A DNA stretch of 41,298 nt from Zoogloeaceae bacterium (GCA_031273565.1 JAISRR010000048.1:1-41298), one strand, 5' to 3'. Positions 1 through 8,817 are shown, numbered from the stretch's first letter. The notes: generated by a model from the sequence alone, not told the origin. Translations and numbers: made by a program.

Positions 1-117
1 AACAGAATAAAACCTCCGTAAGCACTGAAAACCCGCTTCAAAAACTCAAAAATCCCCCGTCAGGGGCATACAGGAAAATCCAGAGTCATTTGCGGAGAAA
101 AGTTTTGCAAGAAGCTC
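1..117 (+). mobile_element. 3' tail of an IS4/IS5-type insertion sequence (remnant)
   Basis: The last 117 bases before the Rhs fragment are the non-coding tail of an insertion sequence, ending in the terminal repeat AGTTTTGCAAGAAGCTC (101-117). Positions about 33-117 align closely with 1515-1600, including the GTCAGGGGC hairpin and the TCATTTGCG block. The reverse complement of the IS end at 39647 is a third relative. The rest of the element lies off the left edge or is gone. The adjoining Rhs reading frame runs into this tail, so its last ~20 residues are IS-derived. Confidence 0.7.
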
Positions 118-1062
118 TAAGGCATTGTAGATCGCGCTCCAAACAACATTGCCTTCCTTGTCCGTCGCCTGTATCGGCGTGTTCAGGTGGTCATGGTGGT
201 AGTAGGCAAAGGTGTCCTCATTGTTGCTGTTCTTCGTCTTGATGAACAGTATCCCCGTCGTGAAATGGCTGTCCGGCCTTGGCCCGTATTGCGTCGTGAT
301 CTCCGGCTGTCCGTTTGCTGTCGTGCTGCCATCTTCGTTCAGGGTGATGTTTTGCGTTTCTTCCCCGATCAGCCCCTCGTCGCTGTAGAGGAAGTACGTT
401 CTTCTGGCCTGGGTCAGCGCCTGCCCGTCTTTATCGGCGTACTGCTCCTTCCAGATTCTCCGGTTGAACGGGTCATAGCCATAGCGCGCAAGCAGTCGTT
501 CCGTATTGTTTGCCGTCTGGCTTACCTCTATCAATCGGTTGTTGGTGTCGTAGCGGTAGTTCGTTGTTTTGTTCTGTTCCGTCTTTCTGGTCTGGTTCCC
601 GGCTTCATCATAGTCGTAGCAGATGGTGTTGGCGCTGCCGCAACTTCCCGCCCCGATCTTCCTGAGCCGGTTGTTCTCATCGTACGCCCACGGGTTTTGG
701 CTCTTGTTGTGTTCTGTCCGGCTGCGCTTTGTGAGTTCCTGTTGCTTGCCGTAGGTGTTGGCGAGGTTCAGGAGTCCATCGTAGCCTTTGTTCTGTGTAG
801 TCCCACCCGGCAGGGTGATCTTTTTGGGCGCAATCCAGCCGTATTCATTGATCTGGATTGTGCCTTCATTCGGTATCGTCATGCTCTTCAGTTCGCCATG
901 TTCGCTGTAGCCGTAGTTTATCTCCGTTCCGTCCGCCCAGACCAGCCTGGTCTTTTTGCCCGCTAAAGAGTAACCATAGCCGTAGCTTTGCGTGTGTCCA
1001 TCCGGGTAAGTAACGGTTTCTCCGGTCTTGCGGTTTTGTTCGTCATCAGAGGGGACGATTGA
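118..1062 (-). pseudogene. Rhs/YD-repeat protein, internal fragment
   Basis: About 310 codons are open on the minus strand. They encode YD-type repeats (YDYDEAGNQTRK, YRYDTNNRLIE, YGYDPFNRRI) and the conserved Rhs core motif HHDHLNTPIQATDKEGNVVW near the end. Rhs proteins are usually well over 1000 aa: a long YD-repeat shell, this core motif, then a variable toxic C-terminus. Here both ends are missing. The upstream side stops at an ISNCY-like transposase fragment, and just after VVWSA the frame runs into an IS tail, so the toxin tip is absent. I see no intact start or immunity gene beside it. This is a decayed relic of a polymorphic-toxin locus. The family call is firm; no function remains. 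Confidence 0.8.
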
Positions 1063-1063
1063 G

Positions 1064-1255
1064 ATGAGCATCAGGGAACGCGAGCGGTTGCAGTTTCTTG
1101 AGAGCGTGGAAGAGAAGCGGCAGGAAGTGTTGCAGCGGGTGAGGACGCGTTACGCGGATTTTGGGCCGACGCTGGCGGCAGAATATCTGAGCGGAGAAGG
1201 GCTGAATCTCTCGAAAGAGACGCTTCGACAATGGATGATCGGCCAAGGGTTATGA
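1064..1255 (+). pseudogene. ISNCY-like transposase, N-terminal fragment
   Basis: A 63-codon frame begins MSIRERERLQFLESVEEKR and then jumps to RTRYADFGPTLAAEYLSGEG and ETLRQWMIGQGL. YADFGPTLAAE followed by S/K-ETLRxWM is a hallmark of ISNCY-family helix-turn-helix transposases. The usual helix-turn-helix stretch between the two parts (tens of residues) is missing, and a stop follows soon after, so this is an internally deleted, truncated copy. It abuts the Rhs fragment head to head and probably marks the rearrangement that cut it. The family is assigned by motif memory only. Confidence 0.6.
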
Positions 1256-1320
1256 AAGGCGAAGGCGGGAGGGAGAAGCGAGCGCAAGGTTCCGTCTCCG
1301 AGGTGGCGCGCAGCGATTTG

Positions 1321-1600
1321 AACCGCCCGACGCCGTGCGTTACCGTGAACGGACGGTGGACGAAGGAATGAATGCCCGGCTGAAAGATGAATTCGGCGGC
1401 TGGTTTTTATGCGTCAGAGGCGATCTCAAAGCCAGATGCCACCTGATGTCCGGTATCCTTGTGCACCGATTCGTTGATGCGCCTGCGATGTTGAAACCGG
1501 GCGCAATCCTCACCGCTTGTCTCAACGCTCAAAAATGCCCCGTCAGGGGCGTACAGGAAAATTCAGCGTCATTTGCGAAGAAAAGTTTTGCAAGAAGCCC
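1321..1600 (+). pseudogene. DDE transposase C-terminus and IS right end
   Basis: The frame starting near 1335 reads RYRERTVDEGMNARLKDEFGG, then RGDLKARCHLMSGILVHRF. This is the C-terminal end of a DDE (IS4/IS5-like) transposase, containing the YRER...N-RLKDEFGG block. It continues into the same non-coding tail as 1-117 and ends with the terminal repeat AGTTTTGCAAGAAG (1584-1597). The N-terminal two thirds are absent. The segment supplies just the part deleted from the relative at 39820-40511, which carries the N-terminus and central domain. Both therefore descend from the same IS type. This fragment lies immediately upstream of clpB. Confidence 0.65.
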
Positions 1601-1622
1601 GGATGTTTACCGCTTCCCTGCG

Positions 1623-1650
1623 CTTGAAACATCCCGCATCGTCCCCACCT
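1623..1650 (+). promoter_or_regulatory. Predicted sigma-32 (RpoH) heat-shock promoter of clpB
   Basis: CTTGAAA (1623-1629), a 13-base spacer, then CCCCACCT (1643-1650). This fits the sigma-32 pattern CTTGAAA-N(11-16)-CCCCATnT with two mismatches in the -10. The clpB start lies 32 bases downstream with a clear ribosome site between, a position expected for the family's best-known heat-shock regulon member. The -35 starts only 23 bases after the IS end, so the promoter escaped the insertion. Confidence 0.7.
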
Positions 1651-1681
1651 CCCTTGCATCTTGAAAACAAAGGAGATCGTT

Positions 1682-4264
1682 ATGCGACTCGACAAACTCA
1701 CCACCATTTTTCAGCAGGCGCTGGCGGACGCGCAGAGTCTGGCGGTTGGCGGCGACCAGCAATATATCGAACCCGTGCATCTGCTCCTCGCACTTCTGAA
1801 TCAGGAAGAAGGCGGCACGGCTTCGCTTCTGGCGCGGGCAGGCGTCAATGCGCCCGCCCTGAAGCGTGACCTGGAAGCGGCGCTGACCCGCTTGCCGCAG
1901 GTGTCCGGCACGGGCGGCGAGGTCACAATCGGGCGCGACCTTTCCAATCTTCTCAACCTCACCGACAAGGAAGCGCAGAAGCGTGGCGACCAGTTCATCG
2001 CTTCAGAAATGTTCCTGCTTGCCTTGACGGGCGACAAGGGCGATGCCGGAAGACTGGCGAAGCAACACGGCCTCGCCCGCCGCCCGCTGGAAACCGCCAT
2101 CGACGCCGTGCGCGGCGGACAGGGCGTAGCGAGTCAGGACGCGGAAGCGCAGCGCGAATCCCTGAAAAAATTCTGCATAGACCTGACCGAACGCGCCCGT
2201 CAGGGCAAGCTTGACCCGGTGATCGGGCGAGATGACGAAATCCGTCGCGCCATCCAGATTTTGCAGCGGCGCACGAAAAACAACCCGGTGCTGATCGGCG
2301 AACCCGGCGTCGGCAAGACGGCCATCGTCGAAGGTCTGGCGCAACGCATCGTCAACGAGGAAGTGCCGGAAACCCTGAAGGGCAAAAAAGTGTTGACGCT
2401 CGACATGGCCGGGCTGCTCGCGGGCGCAAAGTATCGCGGCGAATTCGAGGAACGCCTGAAAGCCGTGTTGAAGGAAGTCGCCCAGGAAGAAGGACGCATC
2501 ATCCTGTTCATTGATGAAATCCATTCCATGGTCGGCGCGGGCAAAGCCGAGGGCGCAATCGACGCGGGCAACATGCTGAAACCCGCGCTGGCGCGCGGCG
2601 ACCTGCATTGCATCGGCGCGACCACGCTGGATGAATATCGCAAATACATCGAAAAAGACGCCGCGCTGGAACGCCGCTTTCAGAAAGTGCTGGTCGATGA
2701 GCCTTCGGTGGAGGCGACTATCGCCATCCTGCGCGGCTTGCAGGAAAAATACGAATTGCATCATGGCGTAGACATCACCGACCCGGCGATTGTCGCCGCC
2801 GCCGAGTTGTCGAACCGCTACATCACCGACCGCTTTCTGCCCGACAAGGCCATCGACCTGATCGACGAGGCCGCCGCCCGCATCAAGATGGAAATCGACT
2901 CCAAGCCGGAAGTGATGGACAAGCTCGACCGTCGGCTCATCCAGTTGAAAATCGAGCGCGAGGCGATAAAAAAGGAAGGGGACGAAGCCTCGAAAAAACG
3001 CTTCGCCCTGATTGAGGAAGAAATCACCCGTCTGCAAAAGGAGTATTCCGATCTGGAAGAAATCTGGAAGGCGGAAAAGGCGCAGTTGCAGGGTTCAACG
3101 CACATCAAAGAAGCCATCGAGCGTCTGAAGGTGGAGATGGCCGAATTCCAGCGAAAAGGCCAGTTCGACAAGCTCGCCGAACTGCAATACGGCAGATTGC
3201 CGCAACTCGAAGCGCAATTGAAGACCGCCGAAAACATCAGCGCCGGAGGACAAAAGCAAAACCGCTTGTTGCGCACCCAGGTCGGCGCGGAAGAAATCGC
3301 CGAAGTGGTGAGCCGCGCCACCGGCATTCCGGTCGCCAAAATGATGCAGGGCGAGCGCGAAAAACTCCTGCACATGGAAGAACGCCTGCACCGGCGCGTC
3401 GTCGGTCAGGATGAGGCCGTGCGTCTGGTATCCGACGCCATCCGCCGCTCAAGGGCCGGGCTTTCCAGCCCTGACCGGCCTTCCGGCTCCTATCTCATTA
3501 TAGGGCCGACCGGCGTCGGCAAGACCGAACTCTGCAAGGCGCTGGCCGAATTCATGTTCGACAGTGAAGACCACATGATTCGCGTCGACATGAGCGAATT
3601 CATGGAAAAGCACTCGGTTTCCCGCCTGATCGGCGCGCCGCCGGGCTACGTCGGCTACGAAGAAGGCGGCGCGCTAACCGAAGCCGTGCGCAGAAAACCC
3701 TACAGCGTCATCCTGCTCGATGAGGTGGAAAAGGCGCACCCGGATGTGTTCAATGTGCTCCTGCAGGTTCTGGACGATGGCCGCATGACCGACGGTCAGG
3801 GGCGCACGGTGGATTTCAAGAACACGGTGATCGTGATGACCTCCAATCTGGGCAGCCAGATGATTCAACAGATGGCGGGCGACGATTATCAGGTGGTGAA
3901 ACTCGCGGTCATGGGCGAGGTGAAAACTTATTTCAGGCCGGAATTCATCAACCGCATCGACGAAGTGGTGGTGTTCCACGCCCTCGACGAAGCGCATATT
4001 CTGGCAATCGCCCGCATCCAGCTTGGCTATCTCGAAAAGCGCGTCGCTCAACTGGAAATGACGCTCGCCGTGGAAGACAGCGCCCTCACCGAACTGGCGA
4101 AAGCCGGATTCGACCCGGTGTTCGGCGCCAGACCTTTGAAACGCGCCATCCAGCAGCAGATTGAGAATCCTCTGGCGAAGCTGATTCTTGAAGGCCGCTT
4201 TGCGCCCAAAGATGTCATCAAGATTCGCTGCGAAGCGGGGGCAATGCGGTTCGAGAACGCGTGA
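1682..4264 (+). CDS. clpB: ATP-dependent disaggregase ClpB (Hsp100)
   Basis: Encodes 860 aa, the usual ClpB length. ClpB hexamers in the cytoplasm pull polypeptides out of aggregates using ATP, working with DnaK/DnaJ/GrpE. The N-terminal Clp repeat domain (about 1-145) is followed by AAA+ module 1 (Walker A GEPGVGKT 206-213; Walker B ILFIDE near 274-279). The coiled-coil middle domain spans about 400-530, and AAA+ module 2 has Walker A GPTGVGKT at 608-615 and a [11 protein letters not shown] Walker B near 676. I chose the ATG giving MRLDKLTT because AAAGGAGA (1670-1677) sits 4 bases upstream and family members begin there; an upstream in-frame ATG at 1661 has no such support. The upstream sigma-32-like promoter and the downstream hairpin suggest a monocistronic heat-shock gene. 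Confidence 0.97.
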   Translation: MRLDKLTTIFQQALADAQSLAVGGDQQYIEPVHLLLALLNQEEGGTASLLARAGVNAPALKRDLEAALTRLPQVSGTGGEVTIGRDLSNLLNLTDKEAQKRGDQFIASEMFLLALTGDKGDAGRLAKQHGLARRPLETAIDAVRGGQGVASQDAEAQRESLKKFCIDLTERARQGKLDPVIGRDDEIRRAIQILQRRTKNNPVLIGEPGVGKTAIVEGLAQRIVNEEVPETLKGKKVLTLDMAGLLAGAKYRGEFEERLKAVLKEVAQEEGRIILFIDEIHSMVGAGKAEGAIDAGNMLKPALARGDLHCIGATTLDEYRKYIEKDAALERRFQKVLVDEPSVEATIAILRGLQEKYELHHGVDITDPAIVAAAELSNRYITDRFLPDKAIDLIDEAAARIKMEIDSKPEVMDKLDRRLIQLKIEREAIKKEGDEASKKRFALIEEEITRLQKEYSDLEEIWKAEKAQLQGSTHIKEAIERLKVEMAEFQRKGQFDKLAELQYGRLPQLEAQLKTAENISAGGQKQNRLLRTQVGAEEIAEVVSRATGIPVAKMMQGEREKLLHMEERLHRRVVGQDEAVRLVSDAIRRSRAGLSSPDRPSGSYLIIGPTGVGKTELCKALAEFMFDSEDHMIRVDMSEFMEKHSVSRLIGAPPGYVGYEEGGALTEAVRRKPYSVILLDEVEKAHPDVFNVLLQVLDDGRMTDGQGRTVDFKNTVIVMTSNLGSQMIQQMAGDDYQVVKLAVMGEVKTYFRPEFINRIDEVVVFHALDEAHILAIARIQLGYLEKRVAQLEMTLAVEDSALTELAKAGFDPVFGARPLKRAIQQQIENPLAKLILEGRFAPKDVIKIRCEAGAMRFENA

Positions 4265-4269
4265 CAGGA

Positions 4270-4298
4270 CAGGCAGGGTCATCTGACCCGGCCTGTTT
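4270..4298 (+). terminator. Rho-independent terminator after clpB
   Basis: CAGGC and GGGTCA pair with TGACCC and GCCTG around a 2-base loop, followed by TTT. It starts 6 bases after the clpB stop. The T tract is short, so termination may be partial. Confidence 0.6.
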
Positions 4299-4412
4299 CC
4301 CCGCCAACATCCGCACCCCAATCGGGCCGTGTCCATCGAACGGGCATACCCGCTTCGACCTTGCCGACCTTGCCGCGCACCGCTAAAACTACATTCAGCC
4401 GCATCTTGACTC

Positions 4413-4560
4413 TGCGAGTTTTATGGCATCCTCGCCGAAGAAAAAACGGTCGGACTGACGGTGGAAGGCGAAGCCCGCGTCACCGGCGACGCCGCCATGC
4501 CGCGCCACGCGCTCGGCAAGCTGATTTCCAACGCCTTTTCGGCTACGCCCTGTCCCTTGC
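4413..4560 (+). pseudogene. Heavy-metal-type sensor histidine kinase, relic
   Basis: One frame reads FYGILAEEKTVGLTVEG, then EARVTGDAAMPRHALGKLISNAFSATP. This matches the segment between the dimerisation helices and the N box of CusS/CzcS-type histidine kinases (LAEE.GV.L.V.GE...GD..M..RAL.NLLSNA...TP), with the N of the N box (ISNA) still visible. A fragment RFDLADLAA in another frame at about 4350 may belong to the same gene. Stops bracket the piece and the catalytic ATP-binding boxes are absent, so only about 45 codons survive. No response regulator lies beside it. Confidence 0.5.
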
Positions 4561-4717
4561 ACAATTTGGCGACCGCACAGCAATGATGCGCGGCAATTTC
4601 GCCAAGCTGTGCGAACGAAAATTGATGGACTGCCTGAACCAGCCAGGCTACGACATCGAAATCACTCTATACCCCGCCGCTGAAGCGGTCGGGCATTGGA
4701 CACGGGGCACGGCATAG
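4540..4717 (+). pseudogene. XRE-family helix-turn-helix regulator, C-terminal relic
   Basis: The frame ending at 4717 reads ALSLAQFGDRTAMMRGNF, then AKLCERKLMDCLNQPGYDIEI and PAAEAVGH. This resembles the second half of short XRE regulators, often HigA-like antitoxins: a recognition helix followed by RG-F--L-E-KLMDCLN-LGYDIEI--RPA. The first helices are replaced by the kinase relic in a different frame, so two gene ends seem to have been joined by a deletion near 4540. No toxin gene is recognisable nearby. The identity is a motif judgement. Confidence 0.5.
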
Positions 4718-4810
4718 CGCAATCGCCGCATACCTCCATCATGATCCTGCCCATGTCGGACGGGGAAAGATTCTGTTTTTCATCAGAGCACCGTCGTTCT
4801 CCGCCTCCCG

Positions 4811-4816
4811 TATAAT
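4811..4816 (+). promoter_or_regulatory. -10 box upstream of trkA
   Basis: A perfect TATAAT lies 31 bases before the chosen trkA start. No good -35 is visible about 17 bases upstream (GCACCG at 4788-4793), so only the -10 is supported. Confidence 0.4.
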
Positions 4817-4846
4817 CGGACACTTTCAACGGTCGTGAATCCCGGC

Positions 4847-6280
4847 ATGAAAATTATCATTCTCGGCGCTGGACAGGTCGGCGCCAGCGTGGCGGAAAGC
4901 CTGGTGTCGGAAGAAAACGACATCACCATGATCGACTACGACGCCGAGTCGCTGGCTGCCTTGCAGGACAAGCTCGATTTACGCACGGTGGTCGGCAACG
5001 CCGCCTATCCCTCCGTGCTGAAAAGCGCGGGCGCGGAAGATGCCGATCTCATCATCGCGCTCACCCAGAGCGACCAGACCAATCTCGTCGCCTGCAAAAT
5101 CGCGCAGAGCATCTTCAACGTGCCGACCCGCGTCGCCCGGCTGCGCTCGCGGGATTTTCTCGAAGACGAGCGTCTGCTCGCGCCGGAAAACTTCGCGGTG
5201 GATTTCGCCATCTGTCCCGAACAGATCATCACCGATTATGTCGTGCGCCTGATCGAGTTCCCGGAAGCCCTGCAAGTGCTCGATTTCGCGGGCGGACGGG
5301 TATCGCTGGTGGCCGTGCGCGCGCAGGCGGGCGGTCGCCTGATCGACAAACCCCTGAAAGAAATGGCCAATCACCTGCCGCTGGGCATGGATGCCCGCGT
5401 CGTGGCCATCTTTCGCCACGACAAGGCCATCATTCCCGGTGGCGATGTCCGCCTGCAACCCGGCGACGAAGCGTTCATCCTCGCCGCCGCCGAGCATCTG
5501 CACCCGGTGTTGAGCGAGGCGCGACAACACGAAGCGCCGGTGCGACGCGTCATGATTGCGGGTGGCGGCAACATCGGCCTGAAAGTCGCCGCCACGCTGG
5601 AAGACCACTACGAAGTCAAACTCATCGAACAAAACAAAATCCGCGCCGACTACATCGCCGGAAAGCTCAAGGACACGCTGGTCTTGTGCGGTAACGCCAC
5701 CGACGCCGATCTGCTCGAACAGGAAAACATCGCCGAAATGGACCTGTTTCTCGCCATCACCAACGATGACGAAAACAACATCATGGCCGCCTCGCTTGCC
5801 AAGCGCATGGGCTGCAACCGGGTGGTCGCGCTCATCAATCGCGGCGCTTACGCCGACATGATGCAGGGCGGCCCCATCGACGTCGGCATTTCGCCCGCCC
5901 ATATCTCCATCGGCGCCCTGCTCGCCCATGTGCGGAAAGGCGATGTCGTCGCCGTGCATTCGCTACGCCGGGGCGCGGCGGAAGCTCTGGAAATGGTGGC
6001 GCACGGCGATAAAAACAATTCCAAGGTGGTTGGCCGGAAAATTGGCGAAATCGCCTGGCCCAAGGGCGTCACCGTCGCCGCCATGGTGCGCGATTTTGAT
6101 TATGTCACGCCCATTGAAGTGCGCGATGACGGCACGGTGGATCGTCGCATGGGGCGTGTCGAAATCGCCCATCCCGACTCCATCATCCAGCCCGGCGACC
6201 ATGTGATTGTTTTCTGCGCCCAGAAAAAACTGGTGAAAAAAGTCGAACAGCTTTTTCAGGTTGGCTTCCACTTTTTCTAG
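4847..6280 (+). CDS. trkA: Trk potassium uptake regulator TrkA
   Basis: TrkA is the cytoplasmic, nucleotide-binding peripheral subunit that gates the TrkH potassium channel. The 477-aa product has the duplicated layout of the family. The first RCK_N Rossmann fold starts at once with GAGQVG (residues 7-12, GxGxxG), followed by an RCK_C domain. The second Rossmann fold contains AGGGNIG, followed by a second RCK_C near the end. I chose the ATG giving MKIIILGAGQVG; a GTG 12 bases upstream is in frame but unlikely. No strong ribosome site is visible. trkH starts 18 bases downstream, so the pair is almost certainly an operon. Confidence 0.95.
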   Translation: MKIIILGAGQVGASVAESLVSEENDITMIDYDAESLAALQDKLDLRTVVGNAAYPSVLKSAGAEDADLIIALTQSDQTNLVACKIAQSIFNVPTRVARLRSRDFLEDERLLAPENFAVDFAICPEQIITDYVVRLIEFPEALQVLDFAGGRVSLVAVRAQAGGRLIDKPLKEMANHLPLGMDARVVAIFRHDKAIIPGGDVRLQPGDEAFILAAAEHLHPVLSEARQHEAPVRRVMIAGGGNIGLKVAATLEDHYEVKLIEQNKIRADYIAGKLKDTLVLCGNATDADLLEQENIAEMDLFLAITNDDENNIMAASLAKRMGCNRVVALINRGAYADMMQGGPIDVGISPAHISIGALLAHVRKGDVVAVHSLRRGAAEALEMVAHGDKNNSKVVGRKIGEIAWPKGVTVAAMVRDFDYVTPIEVRDDGTVDRRMGRVEIAHPDSIIQPGDHVIVFCAQKKLVKKVEQLFQVGFHFF

Positions 6281-6298
6281 GCGGGACGACTTTATTTC

Positions 6299-7753
6299 AT
6301 GGAACGTTACTTTCCCGTTCTGCGCGCCCTGGGGCTGTTGCTTACCCTCTTTTCGCTCACCCTGCTTGTGCCGCTCGCCGCCGCTCACCTGTTCGGCGAC
6401 GGGGCTGAATCCGCTTACGACCTCGCCTTTCTCATCACGCTGTGCAGCGGGCTGGCGCTCTGGTTCATCACCTTTCGCTTCAAGCGCGAACTCAATGTGC
6501 GTGACGGTTTTCTGCTCGTCGTGCTGGCCTGGTCGGTGCTGCCGCTTTTCGCCGCCATTCCGTTCTACACCCAGCTCGACATCAATTTTACCCGCGCCTA
6601 TTTCGAAGCCGCCTCCGGGTTGACCGCCACAGGCGCGTCGGCGCTTTCCCGGATCGACGGACTGCCGCCTTCCATCAATCTCTGGCGGCACCTCATCATC
6701 TGGCTGGGCGGCATGGGCTTGATCGTGCTCGCCGTCGCCATTCTGCCCATGCTGGGCATCGGCGGTCGGCAAATGTTCAAGGCCGAAACCCCCAGCCCCA
6801 TGAAAGACACCAAGCTCACGCCCCGCATCGCCCAGACCGCCAAGGGCTTGTGGCTGATTTATGTCGGCATTACCTCGGTCTGCGCCCTCGCCTACCACTG
6901 GGCCGGAATGGGAAGTTTCGACGCCATCTGCCATGCCTTCTCCACGGTTTCACTGGGCGGGTTTTCCACCCACGACAGCAGTTTCGCCTACTGGAATTCA
7001 CCGCTCATCGAAGGCATCGCCATTGTCTTCATGCTCATCGCCGGGATGAATTTTTCCACCCACTACATCGCCATCCTTGGCCGGGATGTACGCACCTACC
7101 TGCGCGACCCGGAAATTCTCTGGTTCCTTGGCGTGCTGCTCGCCAGCGTGCTGCTCATCACCTTTTACCTGTGGGGATTTCACACTTACGACACCAGCAC
7201 GCACACCCTGCGCTACGCCGCCTTTAATCTCATCTCCATCGCCACCACCGCCGGATTCACCAATGCCGACTACAGCCAGTGGCCTTTTTTCGCCCCCCTG
7301 TGGATGCTCTTTCTGTGCAGCTTCGTCTCCTGCTCCGGCTCCACCGGCGGCGGCATCAAAATGATGCGCGCCGTGCTGCTCTACAAACAGGTATACCGCG
7401 AACTTCTGCGCGCCATGCATCCGAACGCCGTGCACCCCGTCAAGCTGGGCGGTCATTCCGTGCCGCAAAACATGCTTTTCGCTGTGCTGGCGTTCAGTTT
7501 TATCTATATGGTGAGTCTGGTCACGCTGACCCTGATTTTGAGTTTTTCCGGCCTGGAAATCATCACCGCCTTCTCCGCCGCCGTCGCCTCCCTGAACAAC
7601 ACCGGCCCCGGTCTGGGTCAGGTCGGCCCTGCCGGAAATTTCTCGACGCTAAACGATGTTCAACTCTGGGTCTGCACCTTCGCCATGCTGTTGGGACGGC
7701 TGGAAATCTTTACATTACTGGTCGTGCTGACGCCGGCATTCTGGCGAAAATGA
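6299..7753 (+). CDS. trkH: Trk potassium channel subunit TrkH
   Basis: Inner-membrane potassium-translocating subunit, 484 aa, the normal TrkH length. Hydrophobic segments run throughout. The four pore-loop filters of the superfamily are visible in order: TATGAS, STVSLGGFST, IATTAGFTN and NNTGPGLG, each built around a conserved Gly. It follows trkA by 18 bases and needs TrkA for activity, so the two form one potassium-uptake operon. No other trk gene is present. Confidence 0.95.
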   Translation: MERYFPVLRALGLLLTLFSLTLLVPLAAAHLFGDGAESAYDLAFLITLCSGLALWFITFRFKRELNVRDGFLLVVLAWSVLPLFAAIPFYTQLDINFTRAYFEAASGLTATGASALSRIDGLPPSINLWRHLIIWLGGMGLIVLAVAILPMLGIGGRQMFKAETPSPMKDTKLTPRIAQTAKGLWLIYVGITSVCALAYHWAGMGSFDAICHAFSTVSLGGFSTHDSSFAYWNSPLIEGIAIVFMLIAGMNFSTHYIAILGRDVRTYLRDPEILWFLGVLLASVLLITFYLWGFHTYDTSTHTLRYAAFNLISIATTAGFTNADYSQWPFFAPLWMLFLCSFVSCSGSTGGGIKMMRAVLLYKQVYRELLRAMHPNAVHPVKLGGHSVPQNMLFAVLAFSFIYMVSLVTLTLILSFSGLEIITAFSAAVASLNNTGPGLGQVGPAGNFSTLNDVQLWVCTFAMLLGRLEIFTLLVVLTPAFWRK

Positions 7754-7832
7754 TAATGAAAAGAGAACGGCAATGGAGCATGATGATTGAGTTTTCCATC
7801 CGAAACCCTGATTACACCATTGACCCTGCAAG

Positions 7833-7853
7833 CCATCGCTGTACCAGCGATGG
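7833..7853. other. Perfect 9-bp stem-loop after trkH
   Basis: CCATCGCTG and CAGCGATGG flank the loop TAC, about 80 bases after the trkH stop. There is no T run on either side, so it is not a classical terminator. It may stabilise the mRNA end or be a leftover of an element. From 7754 to about 7930 I see nothing else. Confidence 0.5.
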
Positions 7854-7934
7854 AACGCCCAATCAGTAGCAGCAGCGCCCCGTCACCTACCTTCACATTC
7901 ATTCCAGTCTGCATAAGAGCTGCGCGGGATTTCT

Positions 7935-8242
7935 TTTAATTATCCGTCCACATTTCGCACTGCCCGATAACGGTGGCGATGGCAGGTACGCTTTCATCAC
8001 GCGGGAAAGTCGCTCGGAGAATTTTTGCTTTTGACCAGATTTGTCCGTCGATAGAGAGACACCTGCTCGGCGAGCAGCTTTTTCAGGATTTCAACCGCAA
8101 GATTGCGCTCTTTCATCCCCCCGATTTCCTCAAGAAACTTCGGGTCAAAGAGAGAGAAGCCTGCGTCCACATCGGAAAACAGATTGATAACCCCCTCGCT
8201 TTGAATACTCGCTTTCAACAATTCGCCCACCGGGCATTGATT
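7935..8242 (-). pseudogene. Type I restriction enzyme HsdR, C-terminal relic
   Basis: The minus strand reads CPVGELLKASIQSEGVINLF, then FSLFDPKFLEEIGGMKERNL and AVEILKKLLAEQVSLYRRTN. This is characteristic of the helical C-terminal region of HsdR, the motor/nuclease subunit of type I restriction systems. Just after, the frame breaks. Restoring one A to the A5 run at 8022-8026 (minus strand) would give KSKKFSERLSRVMKAYLP, the next family motif. The N-terminal ~900 residues, hsdM and hsdS are absent. The upstream edge coincides with the MITE-like element at 8249, suggesting the insertion or a deletion at it removed the rest. It cannot be functional. Confidence 0.65.
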
Positions 8243-8248
8243 TCTTTC

Positions 8249-8354
8249 AGAAGCTGTTTTAAAAATTAGAAAGTCGTTTGAGAAGCAGATGGATCCAGAT
8301 TATTCGTAACGCTCTGTCAAAGCATTTCTCGTACCTATTTTTAAAACAGCTTCT
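8249..8354. mobile_element. 106-bp MITE-like element with perfect 18-bp inverted repeats
   Basis: AGAAGCTGTTTTAAAAAT (8249-8266) is perfectly inverted at 8337-8354. A second short match, ATTGATT (8236-8242) against AATCAAT (8358-8364), may extend the repeat with a few unpaired bases between. The ~70-bp core has no reading frame. A non-autonomous transposon is the likeliest reading. No clear target duplication is visible. Confidence 0.55.
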
Positions 8355-8452
8355 TGGAATCAATCTTGAATGCCGAATGAGCGGAATCTGATGTCCACTT
8401 TCGCAAGGAGGATGGCGGCAAGTCCCGACAGAGCGGAAAATTTTATAAGCAT

Positions 8453-8487
8453 AAAAATGACGACATATACATCATGTCGTCATTTTT
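8453..8487. terminator. Bidirectional rho-independent terminator
   Basis: AAAAATGACGACAT (8453-8466), a 7-base loop, then ATGTCGTCATTTTT (8474-8487): a perfect 14-bp stem with A and T tracts on both sides. It sits 24 bases beyond the ihfB stop and ends the minus-strand rpsA-ihfB transcript. It would also stop plus-strand readthrough from the relic region. Confidence 0.85.
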
Positions 8488-8510
8488 GCTTACGGTTCAA
8501 CGCGTGCCGG

Positions 8511-8804
8511 TCAAGGGAAATTCTTAACGCCGCGAATACGCTCTCGCAGTTCCTTTCCCGCTTTGAAATGGGGCGCCCATTTTTCCGGCACTTCCACCTG
8601 TTCGCCCGATTTGGGATTGCGACCAACACGCGGGGGACGATAGTTGAGGGAGAAACTGCCGAATCCGCGAATCTCGATGCGATCGCCGACCACCAGCGCG
8701 CCGGACATCGCATCAAGAATCATCTTGACCGCAAAATCCGCATCTTTCGCGGCCAACTGGGGGAAACGCCCCGCCAGTCGGTCAATGAGTTCGGATTTGG
8801 TCAT
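8511..8804 (-). CDS. ihfB: Integration host factor subunit beta
   Basis: A 97-aa HU/IHF-family DNA-bending protein. IHF alpha/beta heterodimers bind specific sites and bend DNA sharply in transcription, replication and recombination. The beta-arm signature [20 protein letters not shown] is present, followed by [20 protein letters not shown], a variant typical of the beta subunit. It lies 13 bases after the rpsA stop, as in many proteobacteria, and is the last gene before a strong terminator. In many relatives lapA-lapB follow; here an hsdR relic and a MITE-like element occupy that position. Confidence 0.95.
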   Translation of the reverse strand: MTKSELIDRLAGRFPQLAAKDADFAVKMILDAMSGALVVGDRIEIRGFGSFSLNYRPPRVGRNPKSGEQVEVPEKWAPHFKAGKELRERIRGVKNFP

Positions 8805-8817
8805 GGCGCAACACAGA

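Noticed and set aside
187-966. A 259-codon plus-strand frame opposite the Rhs fragment
   Set aside because: Valine- and arginine-rich translation with no motif; the minus strand carries clear YD repeats.
2003-3037. A 344-codon minus-strand frame inside clpB
   Set aside because: A complement of clpB with phenylalanine/aspartate-rich low-complexity translation, typical of antisense frames.
7973-8269. A plus-strand 98-codon ORF after trkH
   Set aside because: It is the antisense of the hsdR relic, which matches known family blocks on the minus strand.
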